From Peribacillus simplex (lineage in GTDB: Bacteria > Bacillota > Bacilli > Bacillales > DSM-1321): a stretch of 64,000 bases of DNA. The stretch is from contig NZ_FTMX01000002.1 in assembly GCF_900156045.1 (NCBI RefSeq), forward strand, positions 310,001-374,000. Reading direction: 5' to 3'. The notes under the pieces are model-generated. The model was not told the DNA's origin, made no database searches, and saw only the letters and a list, made by a program, of their open reading frames with translations. Made by a program: the position numbers and the translations under genes. Positions 1 to 9,187 of this stretch are shown piece after piece; position 1 is the stretch's first letter; each line of letters begins with the position of its first letter.

Positions 1-2
1 GT

Positions 3-389
3 CACTTCAATATTGAAGTGGAATGGAATATCATAAAGGAGCCGATCCTGGTTCATTGTACAAATGACCAACTCAAACAAGTCATACTCAACATTGCCAA
101 AAACGGTTTCGAGGCCATGGAAGTTGGGAAAAAGTTAAGGATTCGAATTCACCATGAAAATGAATGGGCTAAAATCATGATCATCGACACTGGGCAAGGA
201 CTGAATGAAAAGGAAATAGGTAAAGTGTTCGATCCCTTCTATACATCAAAAAAGGAAGGAACGGGATTAGGGCTATTTGTGTGTAAACGAATAATTGAAT
301 CTTTTAACGGCACCATCGAGTTTTCAAGTAAACCTCTGAACGGTACAACCGTAACAATCAGCTTACCGCTGATAAAAGACCACCATTAG
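3..389 (+). CDS. Sensor histidine kinase, C-terminal ATPase domain (5' truncated by window edge)
   Basis: Only the C-terminal HATPase_c domain is inside the window; the frame is open to the first base, so the sensor and H-box parts lie upstream. The N box (NIAKNGFEAM, where most kinases have N-A-x-E), the G1 box DTGQGL, the F box FDPFYTSK and the G2 box GTGLGL are all visible. This domain binds ATP to phosphorylate the kinase's own histidine. The sequence is of the orphan sporulation-kinase type (KinA-E-like), with no response regulator downstream. The next gene is an unrelated efflux pump. The specific signal cannot be inferred. Confidence 0.85.
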   Translation, partial: HFNIEVEWNIIKEPILVHCTNDQLKQVILNIAKNGFEAMEVGKKLRIRIHHENEWAKIMIIDTGQGLNEKEIGKVFDPFYTSKKEGTGLGLFVCKRIIESFNGTIEFSSKPLNGTTVTISLPLIKDHH

Positions 390-532
390 CAATACTTTGA
401 GAGTTTCATTTTTTTTTATGAAGACCAGTAACGATTCCGATTTATTTAAAGGTGTCATGCATACGGTGCATGCTTCTTGAATCTATTTATGGAATAGGTA
501 AAAAACTTAATCAGGAAGAAGGAAGTATACAG

Positions 533-1756
533 ATGGGAAGTATCGCTGCCATTAAAACAAAACCGCAAAAACAAGATATGACTCTGAAAATCATGATCAT
601 CATTGGCATATGCCATTTAATGAATGATTCTCTTCAGGCCGTCGTACCGGCCATGTTCCCAATCCTCGAAAAATCAATGTCGCTAACATATACACAGCTG
701 GGAATGATTGCATTCTGCCTGAATATCGTCTCATCGCTCCTGCAACCGGCAGTAGGATTCTATACGGATAAAAAGCCAATTCCTTATGCTTTGCCCATTG
801 GGTTGACCAGTACTTTAATCGGGGTCATCATTCTGGCAATTGCCCCAAACTATACCATTATCCTTGGTGCAGTCCTCTTGATGGGCTTAGGGTCGGCCAT
901 ATTCCATCCGGAAGGCTCCAGGGTAGCCTATATGGCAGGCGGACCAAAGAGAGGCCTGGCACAATCAATTTATCAGGTCGGCGGGAATAGCGGGCAGGCA
1001 CTTGCCCCACTCATCACAGCCATCGTACTTGTTCCTTTTGGTCAAAAAGGCGCACTCTGGTTTGCCCTGGTGGCCTTAATGGCCGTTATCCTATTGCTGT
1101 ATATTGCCAAGTGGTATTCCCAAAAATTAGTTCACTTCCAGCCTAAAAAGCTTGCTGCAAAAATAATCAATAAAGAGCGGTCCCATAAAGTGGCCAAGGC
1201 CCTGGTATTGATATTATTCATAATCTTTGCCCGTTCCTGGTATGTATCGTGCATGACGAACTTTTACAGTTTTTATTTGATCGAGCAGTATTCGTTCACG
1301 ATAAAATCCGCACAATTTTTCCTATTTGCCTTTTTGGCCGCCGGTGCTGTAGGTACATTTTTCGGAGGTCCGCTTGCTGATAGATTCGGGCGTAAAAATG
1401 TCATTTTCTTTTCTTTCGCTGCCAGCATGCCAATAACCGCACTTTTACCATTCGTACCCCCTACAGCCGCTTTTGTTTTATTATTGATGGCGGGATTCAT
1501 TATAATGAGCAGTTTTTCCGTCACTGTAATATACGCACAGGAATTGGTCCCGGGAAAAGTCGGAACGATGGCAGGCTTGACAGTGGGGTTAGCCTTTGGA
1601 ATGGGTGCCATTGGATCCGTTTCATTGGGAGCCATTGCAGATATAATTGGAATCGAATCCATGATTAAGCTAGTGGGATTCCTGCCATTACTGGGGATCA
1701 TCAGCATATTGCTGCCGACTGATCTGACATTGAAAAAATGGTATACAGAAGAATGA
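533..1756 (+). CDS. MFS efflux transporter, fosmidomycin-resistance (Fsr) type
   Basis: Predicted inner-membrane drug/proton antiporter of about 407 residues with around 12 hydrophobic segments. The loop after the seventh segment carries the MFS motif GGPLADRFGRKN. An early NDSLQAVVPAMFP segment and a GLGSAIFHPEGSR loop are typical of the fosmidomycin-resistance subfamily. An ATG at 452 is in frame, but the ATG at 533 follows GGAAGAAGGAAG with normal spacing and gives an N terminus of ordinary length, so 533 is preferred. It stands alone between a kinase and a metal transporter. The substrate is not proven; Fsr relatives also export other small toxic compounds. Confidence 0.8.
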   Translation: MGSIAAIKTKPQKQDMTLKIMIIIGICHLMNDSLQAVVPAMFPILEKSMSLTYTQLGMIAFCLNIVSSLLQPAVGFYTDKKPIPYALPIGLTSTLIGVIILAIAPNYTIILGAVLLMGLGSAIFHPEGSRVAYMAGGPKRGLAQSIYQVGGNSGQALAPLITAIVLVPFGQKGALWFALVALMAVILLLYIAKWYSQKLVHFQPKKLAAKIINKERSHKVAKALVLILFIIFARSWYVSCMTNFYSFYLIEQYSFTIKSAQFFLFAFLAAGAVGTFFGGPLADRFGRKNVIFFSFAASMPITALLPFVPPTAAFVLLLMAGFIIMSSFSVTVIYAQELVPGKVGTMAGLTVGLAFGMGAIGSVSLGAIADIIGIESMIKLVGFLPLLGIISILLPTDLTLKKWYTEE

Positions 1757-1873
1757 CTGCAAAATGGTTTTTTTCCTGGAACATTTTCTTTATGCCTAAA
1801 TACAATAAATTATTGTTCCACCCAAAAATTCACTAATGAGTAACGATAAGTTCCATACAAAAAGGAGAAATTT

Positions 1874-2605
1874 ATGAGTGGAGTTTTATTAGGCAGCATC
1901 CTATCTGCTATGTCTACAGGGTTTGGTGCGTTACCAATCTTGTTCATTCAAGGTTCAATCACACATCGATTCAGAGACACGCTTCTGGCATTTACAGCTG
2001 GAATTATGATGGCTGCTTCGTTATTGAGCCTGATCCCGGAGTCTCTGGCCACCGGAGGGTATATGCAGCTAGTCATTGGGGTTTTTCTCGGGGTAATGAC
2101 ATTAACGATCATGGAAAAAAACATTCCTCATATTGATCTCAGCCATACGAAAAGTGGCATTCAGTTCGATGAAAAGGCTTTGCTCATCATCACTGCCATT
2201 ACACTCCATAATATTCCTGAGGGTCTTTCTGTTGGGGTCAGTTACGCCTCTGATTCAGCTGATACTGGTAACTTGATCGCTTTTGCCATCGGCTTGCAAA
2301 ATGCTCCGGAAGGCTTACTAGTCGCCTTGTTTTTAATTAATCAAAAAATCGGTAAACTCACAGCGTTCCTGATAGCGACCCTAACCGGTACCATCGAAAT
2401 AATTACAGGCTTACTGGGTTATTATTTAACTTCTTACATTGGGTTCCTGGTTCCATACGGCCTAGCTTTCGCCGCCGGGGCCATGCTTTTCATCGTTTAT
2501 AAGGAATTGATTCCTGAAAGCCATGGGGATGGTAATGAACGCACATCTACCTATTCCTTCATTGTCGGCCTTTTGTTCATGGTCATATTATTGGAAGTTT
2601 TGTAA
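1874..2605 (+). CDS. ZIP family metal transporter
   Basis: A 243-residue polytopic membrane protein with the two ZIP signature helices: HNIPEGLSVGVSYA (around residues 112-125) and QNAPEGLLVALFL (around 146-158). Their His, Asn and Glu residues form the binuclear metal site of the family. ZIP proteins usually import zinc or other divalent metals into the cytoplasm. AAAAAGGAG before the ATG supports the start. No Zur or MntR box was recognised upstream, so the metal is undecided. A hairpin shortly after the stop could be the terminator. Confidence 0.85.
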   Translation: MSGVLLGSILSAMSTGFGALPILFIQGSITHRFRDTLLAFTAGIMMAASLLSLIPESLATGGYMQLVIGVFLGVMTLTIMEKNIPHIDLSHTKSGIQFDEKALLIITAITLHNIPEGLSVGVSYASDSADTGNLIAFAIGLQNAPEGLLVALFLINQKIGKLTAFLIATLTGTIEIITGLLGYYLTSYIGFLVPYGLAFAAGAMLFIVYKELIPESHGDGNERTSTYSFIVGLLFMVILLEVL

Positions 2606-2911
2606 TTGCCGAACTTCCATGGCTGGCTCCATCGAGTGAGTCAGCTCTTACTTTTTATTTATCAGTGTAATCCATTCAGAAGAATCAAGACTTCTAAACC
2701 AATCCCGATGCATGAAGGACACCTTCTGGTGGCCTCCCCTCGATATATACCCCAAATCCCTAGGAAAATCAAAAGATATATTGTCCTGTTTATATAAGTC
2801 TTTCTTTAATTGTTTTCATGAAATGTTTTAATGGTTCATTTCACCAAAAGTCACACAAAGGCGCTTTTCTCCTTGCCTGCTAATTCAAAAAGTCATGCAT
2901 TCAGGTTCCCT
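2606..2911. other. Intergenic region with a possible terminator
   Basis: Gap between the ZIP gene and the convergent Spo0E-like gene. An 8-bp stem (GCTGGCTC at 2622-2629 with GAGTCAGC at 2638-2645, one G-T pair) followed by a T-rich run is a plausible terminator for the ZIP gene. The open frame that begins directly at the ZIP stop has no ribosome binding site and no recognisable protein features. Nothing else was seen. Confidence 0.4.
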
Positions 2912-3166
2912 CTAAAAGGTAATGTCATCATTAAACGGCTGCTGCACAATAACAACCATCTCTTCCCGCTTATTTCTCACTTCCACTGATGAATGATGTT
3001 GAAGGATCAAATACTCATTTATAAGTTTGTCAAGCTGCTCACTTTGGCGAAGGGTATACTCATGACCTAGTCCATACATTTTGGCCAGCTCCATCATTTC
3101 CCAACGCTTCATTCGAATCTCAGAACAAATCTCCATTGCACACCTAGAATTCATAACTACATTCAC
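2912..3166 (-). CDS. Spo0E-like aspartyl-phosphate phosphatase
   Basis: A small (84-residue) helical-hairpin protein. The first helix carries ICSEIRMKRWEMMELAKMYG and the second SEQLDKLINEY, matching the Spo0E family signature with its S-x-x-L-D motif. Members dephosphorylate Spo0A-P in the cytoplasm and delay sporulation. The start is a GTG that can use AAAAGG eight bases upstream; an in-frame ATG at 3154 is the alternative. It lies tail-to-tail with the ZIP gene and just downstream of a large sporulation-type kinase on the same strand, so activating and opposing inputs to the phosphorelay may sit side by side. Confidence 0.8.
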   Translation of the reverse strand: MNVVMNSRCAMEICSEIRMKRWEMMELAKMYGLGHEYTLRQSEQLDKLINEYLILQHHSSVEVRNKREEMVVIVQQPFNDDITF

Positions 3167-3578
3167 TACTCCTGCCTTTTTAAAGTTACATTATAATAAA
3201 GAAGTATTACAAAATATGCCTTATATGTAAATAGATTCGCAAAAAAAGACAAAACTTCTTAAATTGCGATAATGCTTTACCCACCAGCAGACAGGATATG
3301 ACGGAAATCTCTAAGCATAAAAACACTTATATCGATTAGGAAGATTTCAAATGAATCCAGCTCCGAAAATCGATTCGAAAGTTCCCCAGTTTGGATGCCA
3401 TCATTATTTCCGCTTACACCCTTTGGTAACTTTTTTCATGATTACAACCCTCAATTGTGATTCCAAGATAATGAATGATGGAACAAAAAAGGAATCCAAT
3501 AAAGGATTCCCCATTAACTAATGAAAATTTCATATAATTTCCGTTAACTTAAAAAGGCTTAGAACATTCCCTTCTACA
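3167..3578. other. Intergenic region, Spo0E-like gene to kinase
   Basis: AT-rich spacer between two minus-strand genes. It contains the kinase terminator (listed separately) and presumably the promoter of the Spo0E-like gene. A 56-codon plus-strand frame from 3351 runs through the terminator hairpin and was not accepted as a gene. Confidence 0.5.
3485..3510 (-). terminator. Rho-independent terminator of the PAS kinase
   Basis: On the minus strand, GGAATCC, loop TTTATT, GGATTCC, then TTTTTTG. A 7-bp stem with a T tract about 70 bases after the kinase stop. Confidence 0.75.
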
Positions 3579-5738
3579 CTACTCGAATGGCAAATAAATA
3601 TGAAAGCTCGTCCCTTTTCCCACTTCGCTTTCCACTTCTATATAGCCATTGTGCTCTTCAATGATTTTATAGCTGACCATGAGCCCAAGCCCGGTTCCCC
3701 TATCCTTCGTCGTATAAAAAGGTTCACCCAATTTTTTTAGCATTTCCGTTGAAATCCCCATGCCTTTGTCGGTAATTGAAATGCAAACGTATTTCTCTGA
3801 AAATCGGCTAGTTCTAATGTGAACAGATCCGCCATCCGGCATGACTTCCAATGCATTCTTGATGATGTTAATGAACACTTGCTTTAACTGGTTCGCTTCG
3901 CATAAAACCTTAAATTCATCTTCTTCAAATTCTTTCTCGAATTGAATATTTTCCAACAGTGCCTGAGCGGCCATTAATTCCAGTGTCTCTCTCAATATGG
4001 TATGAACATCCTGCTTGAAAATTTTCAGCGCCTGCGGCTTTGCCAATACCAAAAATTCCGTGATAATGGTTTCGATTCGCTTAATTTCGGATGTAATCAC
4101 ATGAAAATATGTGGAAAACTCCCCTTTCACACCATCCTCAAGCAACTGGATAAAACCTTTTAAGGCTGTCATTGGATTCCTGATTTCGTGAGCAATTCCT
4201 GCCGCCAGTTCACCAACGACATTCAAAGTATCCGATTTTCGGATTTGTTCCTGCATTTCGAGATTTTTACTCACATCACGGAAAATGCTTAAATTCAGGT
4301 TCGAATATAAATTTTTCCTCGTCAAAAATTCAATATGCTTAACCCTTCCATCTTCGAATGTTATCGGAATGATGGAAGAGTAGACCTCATGCTTATACAC
4401 ATTTTCAATGTGAGCGTTTAAGACAGGAGCATTTTCAGGAATTTTTTCGATGAATCCCTTTACAGATAAAGAAAGCAGTTTGCGCTTCGAAATCTCCAAT
4501 ATTTTCTGACCCGCTTCATTAATGTCGGTGAACCCTTCATGATTCCATAAAATCAAGCCGTCTAATGTTCCCTCAAAAATCTTCCTGAACTTCTTTTCAC
4601 TATCCCTTAATTCCTTCTCAATCAGCCAGCGCTCACTGACATTTCGAAAGATCGTTACGTTATATCCGTCTCCTTCATGTTTTTTGGCAGTCAATTCAAG
4701 CAATTTAATTTGGTTATTAGGCATTTTATAAATCAGCTCACCCCGCACCTGGGTGTCTCTTTCAAACGTTTCCATCATCTGATCAAAATGGTGGTTATTG
4801 CTGTATACGTATTTCCAGATATGACTGCCTATCAAATCCTCTCTGCTGGATTCGAATATTTTACATGCTGAATGATTGACCCGAAAAATGATCCCGTCAT
4901 CATTCCAGAATATGATCGCGTCCATGGACTGGTCGAATAATTCCGCAAAAATCCGTTCGCTAGTCTCTAACTTTTTTTCTATTATATTTGATTCTGTTAT
5001 TTTTCGAAGCACCGACATATATAATTCATTTCCTACCGTTGAACTCATCGAGAAAGTGAAATGATGCAGTTCTTCCCCAACCTTTATCTCTACCTCTCCT
5101 TTGAAGTTCGACTCATCAAAGGCTCTTTGTATGCTCTCATCCCAATACTCCCTATAATCTGGGGATATGAGGTCCCTCATATTCTTACCGACAATCTCTT
5201 TTTTCGGGATGCCCAAGACATAAATAAAGGCATGGTTCACTTCCATTATTATTCCTGAACTGTCGAATAGAACGATGCTTTCTATTGCTGTATCGAAAAT
5301 GTCCAAAAACATCTGCCTTGACATCCCTGTTTCCCTTGACGAAGAAACATCCAATGTCACATCCACCAAACGGTAGAACTGCTGTCCTTCTGAAAGTGAG
5401 CCTATACGTATAAACTCTATTTGCTTAAGGGCTCCGGTATGTAGCTGGATAATTTGCCTTTCACTTTCATTCGAGGTTTTTAGGGAACTTGACACTTCAT
5501 GGTTATTTAAAGGGATGACATCGAGAAAATCAGTTATCTTCATTGACTCCAGCTGCTCTTTCCCGGTTTCAAGCAGGGCACAAGCAGCATCATTGGCATA
5601 AGTGAGACGCAGTTCCTCATCAACCCTAATATAAGGCTCTGACATCGAATTGAAAATGTTCAAAAACCCTTCGATCTGTTTATTCAATTTTAAAATTTCC
5701 TGTTTATATTCCGTTTCATTCCCATAACCGATTTTCAT
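3579..5738 (-). CDS. Multi-PAS sensor histidine kinase, sporulation-kinase type
   Basis: A soluble kinase of 719 residues with no membrane segment. Four PAS-like modules are visible in the N-terminal 500 residues (around 20-125, 140-255, 265-375 and 385-495), each opening with the usual I-F-x-x-x-x-D-x-I/L pattern. The HisKA domain follows, with the phospho-accepting His in AAGIAHEIRNPM near residue 520, then an ATPase domain with NIIKNALEVM, DKGMGI and GTGLGL. This is the architecture of Bacillus KinA/KinE-like phosphorelay kinases. The frame opens 18 bases earlier, but the ATG at 5738 has GAGGGGGG five bases upstream. It is an orphan with no response regulator nearby. Confidence 0.88.
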   Translation of the reverse strand: MKIGYGNETEYKQEILKLNKQIEGFLNIFNSMSEPYIRVDEELRLTYANDAACALLETGKEQLESMKITDFLDVIPLNNHEVSSSLKTSNESERQIIQLHTGALKQIEFIRIGSLSEGQQFYRLVDVTLDVSSSRETGMSRQMFLDIFDTAIESIVLFDSSGIIMEVNHAFIYVLGIPKKEIVGKNMRDLISPDYREYWDESIQRAFDESNFKGEVEIKVGEELHHFTFSMSSTVGNELYMSVLRKITESNIIEKKLETSERIFAELFDQSMDAIIFWNDDGIIFRVNHSACKIFESSREDLIGSHIWKYVYSNNHHFDQMMETFERDTQVRGELIYKMPNNQIKLLELTAKKHEGDGYNVTIFRNVSERWLIEKELRDSEKKFRKIFEGTLDGLILWNHEGFTDINEAGQKILEISKRKLLSLSVKGFIEKIPENAPVLNAHIENVYKHEVYSSIIPITFEDGRVKHIEFLTRKNLYSNLNLSIFRDVSKNLEMQEQIRKSDTLNVVGELAAGIAHEIRNPMTALKGFIQLLEDGVKGEFSTYFHVITSEIKRIETIITEFLVLAKPQALKIFKQDVHTILRETLELMAAQALLENIQFEKEFEEDEFKVLCEANQLKQVFINIIKNALEVMPDGGSVHIRTSRFSEKYVCISITDKGMGISTEMLKKLGEPFYTTKDRGTGLGLMVSYKIIEEHNGYIEVESEVGKGTSFHIYLPFE

Positions 5739-5777
5739 ATTAACCCCCCTCATCAAAACCCATACTTACCAACTTTA

Positions 5778-5784
5778 TTCGACA
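5778..5784 (-). promoter_or_regulatory. Possible Spo0A box upstream of the PAS kinase
   Basis: The minus strand reads TGTCGAA about 40 bases before the kinase start, matching the classical TGNCGAA 0A-box core. A single 7-base match is weak evidence. Confidence 0.25.
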
Positions 5785-5934
5785 TCCATCTTGATTTTCC
5801 TCGGTATTTTTCGAAAATCGGCGCAATCAAATAATTCCAAAATTATCCTGTATATCAAATTATAGTATATTGAATACGATAAAACTTAGCGTTAAGCTTA
5901 ATTTAAGGTTTTTATAATAAATTTAATAAATATT

Positions 5935-5960
5935 GATTTAGTACAAGGTATTTAGGGTAT
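5935..5960 (+). promoter_or_regulatory. Candidate SigB-type promoter before the acyltransferase
   Basis: GATTTA, 14 bases, GGGTAT, ending about 55 bases before the acyltransferase start. This resembles the SigB consensus GTTTAA-N12-15-GGGWAW with one mismatch in the -10 element and two in the -35. Confidence 0.4.
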
Positions 5961-6014
5961 AAGAAATAACAATGCTTTCTAGCTACCTTAAAAATTTATT
6001 AAATGGAGGCAACG

Positions 6015-7040
6015 ATGAAACAACGTGATTTTTTCTTCGATAACGCCAAGTTCATTCTCATGGCTTTTGTCGTCTTTGGACATTTGCTGAATACGTATAT
6101 ACATGACAGTGAAACGATAAATGCTTTATATAAAACCATTTATTCCTTTCACATGCCTGCCTTTATCCTTGTTTCAGGGTTCTTTGCGAAAGGTTTTTAT
6201 CAAAAAGGGTATTTAGGTAAAATTACTAAAAAACTGATTTTGCCCTATATCATTTTCCAATTGATATATACCGTTTACTACTATTTCTTATATGAACGTT
6301 CTGCCATCACTATAGACCTGCTTGACCCCCAATGGTCGCTATGGTTCCTGATCAGTTTATTCTGTTGGAACATCATGCTCCTTGGTTTCTCAAAGCTAAA
6401 GCCATCAGTAGGCATAGGTTTATCTTTTTTAATCGCATTATTGATTGGATATATTGATATTATCTCCAATTACCTTAGTCTCTCCAGGACATTCGTTTTT
6501 TTCCCGATGTTTTTGATCGGATACCATTTAAGCAAGGAACATTTAAAAAAACTATTCACTCCCAAAGTTCGTTTGGCTTCACTTAGTGTAATGTTAGTGA
6601 TTTTTATCGGTTTTTATTTAAATGCCGATATCAATTATAAATGGCTGCTCGGTTCGAAACCATATGCCGAACTTGAAGATGCGACGATCGTGTCCATGTT
6701 TAAACGCCTGGGATTTTATGGATTGAGCATAATTTCAGTGTTCAGCTTCCTTTCGTTCATTCCACGCGGACAATACTTCTTTACGAACTGGGGGAAACAA
6801 ACCCTTTATGTCTATCTGCTGCATGGTTTCTTCATTCGGTTTTTCCGTGAAAGCTCCATACAGGAATACTTCAGCAATACAGAGAGCTTTATCATGCTCG
6901 CTGGCCTCGCTTTCTTGATTACCGTGTTACTATCAAGTCAAATGATCGCTACGATGGCGCAGCCGATCATCGAATTGAAAGCGACCAAAACAAAACGACT
7001 CATGACTAAAACGAAAGAGTATATTAAACAAGCTTTTTAA
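6015..7040 (+). CDS. Membrane acyltransferase (acyltransferase 3 / NolL-type, COG3594-like)
   Basis: A 341-residue integral membrane protein with about ten hydrophobic helices. The N terminus has the family hallmark DNAKFILMAFVVFGH, in which the His is the proposed catalytic residue, followed by FHMPAFILVSGFF. Relatives O-acetylate sugars of surface polymers using cytoplasmic acyl donors. The ATG at 6003 lies within the region of the ribosome binding site GGAGG (6005-6009); the ATG at 6015 is correctly spaced and is chosen. It is a single gene with its own terminator and a SigB-like promoter, so a role in stress-induced cell-surface modification is possible. The acceptor is unknown. Confidence 0.8.
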   Translation: MKQRDFFFDNAKFILMAFVVFGHLLNTYIHDSETINALYKTIYSFHMPAFILVSGFFAKGFYQKGYLGKITKKLILPYIIFQLIYTVYYYFLYERSAITIDLLDPQWSLWFLISLFCWNIMLLGFSKLKPSVGIGLSFLIALLIGYIDIISNYLSLSRTFVFFPMFLIGYHLSKEHLKKLFTPKVRLASLSVMLVIFIGFYLNADINYKWLLGSKPYAELEDATIVSMFKRLGFYGLSIISVFSFLSFIPRGQYFFTNWGKQTLYVYLLHGFFIRFFRESSIQEYFSNTESFIMLAGLAFLITVLLSSQMIATMAQPIIELKATKTKRLMTKTKEYIKQAF

Positions 7041-7043
7041 ATA

Positions 7044-7079
7044 AAACGGATGAAGCATTCTATGCTTTATCCGTTTTTT
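7044..7079 (+). terminator. Terminator of the acyltransferase gene
   Basis: AACGGATGAAGCA, loop TTCTA, TGCTTTATCCGT, then TTTTT; a long stem with one G-T pair, just after the stop. Confidence 0.85.
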
Positions 7080-7242
7080 CAAAGTCCATTTCATTTCGAC
7101 TTTCAAGCTGAAAGATTCCCCTTCAATACCATAACCCATTTTTCAAATGGAGCACGCTATGGTAAAATTACTCGTTAGTGCTTGTTGGCTTAAAAAGACA
7201 TGTACACGAAAGGAGCCAGGCGTTTCTTTGACGCCCTTTAAC

Positions 7243-9003
7243 ATGAATATAATAATCAGTACTCTTAACGCAAAATATATCCATACATCGCTATCCATCC
7301 GATATTTAAAAGCTTATGCCCAGCCCGATTATGATGTACAGCTGGCAGAATATACGATAAAAGATCCAATTATGAACATAGTTGGTGACCTTCATTCCAA
7401 AAAACCTGATGTCATAGGGTTCAGCTGCTATATTTGGAACATCGAGGAAACGATGAAAGTCGTAGCCATGCTGAAGAAGATCAATCCAGAATTGGTTATC
7501 ATTCTCGGCGGACCTGAAGTCACCTATGATGTTGGGGAATGGCTTGAGCAGATTCCCGGGGCTGATTTCATCGTAATTGGCGAAGGTGAAGTCACCTTCA
7601 AGGCCCTTTTATCTGAAATTGAAGGTTCGAATGACTATAAGAAGGTCGGCGGCATTGCTTATCGACAGGATGGAAAAAAAATCATCCAGCCTCAGAACGG
7701 CAAGGTTGATTTGAAATCCCTTCCTTCTCCATATCGTTTGGAGGAAGACCGCGGCGACCTATCTAAACGTGTCACCTATATCGAAACTAGCCGAGGGTGC
7801 CCGTTCAGCTGCCAATTTTGCCTTTCTTCGATTGAAGTGGGTGTCAGGTATTTTGATCGTGAAAAGATTAAAGAAGATATCAGATACCTTATGGCTAATG
7901 GTGCCAAGACCATTAAGTTCGTTGACCGAACCTTCAACATTAGCCGAAGCTATGCAATGGAGATGTTTCAATTCTTAATCGATGAACATCTTCCCGGTGT
8001 GGTTTTCCAGTTCGAGATCACGGCTGACATCATGCGTCCGGAGGTTATCCAGTTCTTGAACGATAATGCCCCTTCAGGCCTGTTCCGCTTTGAAATAGGG
8101 GTACAATCGACGAATGATCATACGAATGATTTAGTCATGAGAAGGCAGAACTTCGAAAAATTGACCAGGACCGTAACCATGGTAAAAGAAGGGCAGAAAA
8201 TTGATCAACATTTAGACCTTATTGCCGGTTTACCAGAAGAAGATTATCATTCTTTCAGAAAAACTTTCAATGATGTTTTCGAGCTCAGACCCGAAGAGAT
8301 GCAACTTGGTTTCTTAAAGATGCTTCGTGGAACTGGCTTACGGATACGTGCCGCTGAACACCAATATATATACAGCGAACATGCTCCCTATGAAATCCTG
8401 GGAAATAATGTTTTATCCTTTGATGACATTGTCCGCATTAAACAGGTTGAAGATGTCCTTGAAAAATACTGGAATGACCATAGAATGGATCATACCACGG
8501 AATATCTTGTCAAAACGGTGTTTCAATCACCATTCGACTTCTTTCAAGATTTCGGTACCTATTGGGATGAACAAGGATGGTCACGAATCGGACATCAGCT
8601 TGAAGACTTGTTCAGACGTTTACAGCAGTTTTTGGCTTCCCGGGAATCTGCTGAACTGAAAAACATTATCGGACTCATGAAGTTGGATTATTTCATGAAT
8701 CAAAAATATAAACCACGTAAACCTTGGTGGGAAGCTTCATTAGATAAAAATGGTCGGAAAGAGATATATGAAGAGATTCTGAATAAGCCTGAACAGCTTG
8801 GTTCCTCTTTCACAGCTTTGTCACTTAATGAAAAAGAAATACACAAACACACATTGCTCGAGGCACTTCCCTTTGATTTGGAAACATATTTAGCTGAGGG
8901 AATAATCGTCGAGAAACCATCGTTCATGCTTGCCTATTTTGATCCGAGTGGTAAGGGCTCAACAATATTCCCTCTCAAAAAATCTGGAAGCATCATTTTT
9001 TAA
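7243..9003 (+). CDS. B12-binding-domain radical SAM protein (DUF4080-type)
   Basis: The first ~140 residues form a cobalamin-binding-like Rossmann domain (PDVIGFSCYIWN, IILGGPEVTYD, IGEGE). The radical SAM domain follows, with the cluster cysteines in CPFSCQFC at residues 186, 190 and 193, and a C-terminal helical extension of the DUF4080 kind. Such enzymes cleave SAM to a 5'-deoxyadenosyl radical; the substrate of this family is not known. The start is uncertain: the conserved start MNIIISTLNAKYIHT is at 7243, but AAAGGAG at 7211-7217 lies far upstream of it and could serve the TTG at 7228. It is monocistronic, followed by a strong terminator. Confidence 0.85.
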   Translation: MNIIISTLNAKYIHTSLSIRYLKAYAQPDYDVQLAEYTIKDPIMNIVGDLHSKKPDVIGFSCYIWNIEETMKVVAMLKKINPELVIILGGPEVTYDVGEWLEQIPGADFIVIGEGEVTFKALLSEIEGSNDYKKVGGIAYRQDGKKIIQPQNGKVDLKSLPSPYRLEEDRGDLSKRVTYIETSRGCPFSCQFCLSSIEVGVRYFDREKIKEDIRYLMANGAKTIKFVDRTFNISRSYAMEMFQFLIDEHLPGVVFQFEITADIMRPEVIQFLNDNAPSGLFRFEIGVQSTNDHTNDLVMRRQNFEKLTRTVTMVKEGQKIDQHLDLIAGLPEEDYHSFRKTFNDVFELRPEEMQLGFLKMLRGTGLRIRAAEHQYIYSEHAPYEILGNNVLSFDDIVRIKQVEDVLEKYWNDHRMDHTTEYLVKTVFQSPFDFFQDFGTYWDEQGWSRIGHQLEDLFRRLQQFLASRESAELKNIIGLMKLDYFMNQKYKPRKPWWEASLDKNGRKEIYEEILNKPEQLGSSFTALSLNEKEIHKHTLLEALPFDLETYLAEGIIVEKPSFMLAYFDPSGKGSTIFPLKKSGSIIF

Positions 9004-9004
9004 G

Positions 9005-9045
9005 AATAAGGACGGACCCAAGAATTGGGTCCGTCCTTATTTACT
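9005..9045. terminator. Strong terminator between convergent genes
   Basis: A perfect 16-bp stem (9005-9020 with 9026-9041) around AGAAT, just after the radical SAM stop. Its 3' arm overlaps the stop codon of the convergent small gene ending at 9041, so it may serve both strands. Confidence 0.85.
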
Positions 9046-9187
9046 TATCACTATCTCGTTTTTTATTTTCTTTTGCCAAAATTTCATAAATTTTAGTTGC
9101 GTTCATATCGCCGCTGAATTCGATTCCAAATTCAGTTCGTACATGCTTTTCCAACTTTTCCTGGCTGTTCTGTTTTTCTTTATCCAT
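9041..9187 (-). CDS. Small hypothetical protein (48 aa), coupled to the upstream gene
   Basis: A charged 48-residue frame starting MDKEKQNSQEKLEKH, with a central FGIEFSGDMNATKIYEIL segment and a Lys/Asp-rich tail. Its ATG overlaps the stop of the preceding gene by one base (TAATG), implying translational coupling, and its stop lies inside the strong hairpin that would end the transcript. The function is not recognised. The EF/GxE pattern is faintly like the gamma-type small acid-soluble spore proteins. A sporulation role rests on its neighbour and on the promoter-like element upstream. Confidence 0.6.
   Translation of the reverse strand: MDKEKQNSQEKLEKHVRTEFGIEFSGDMNATKIYEILAKENKKRDSDK

Noticed and set aside
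1273..1707. 144-codon minus-strand frame
   Set aside because: Antisense shadow of the Fsr-type transporter gene; same-phase codon complement, no start signals.
2606..2797. 63-codon plus-strand frame after the ZIP gene
   Set aside because: It starts with TTG at the ZIP stop, has no ribosome binding site, runs through a terminator-like hairpin and has no recognisable protein features.
3351..3521. 56-codon plus-strand frame with AGGAAG upstream
   Set aside because: It reads through the kinase terminator hairpin, and composition is not protein-like.
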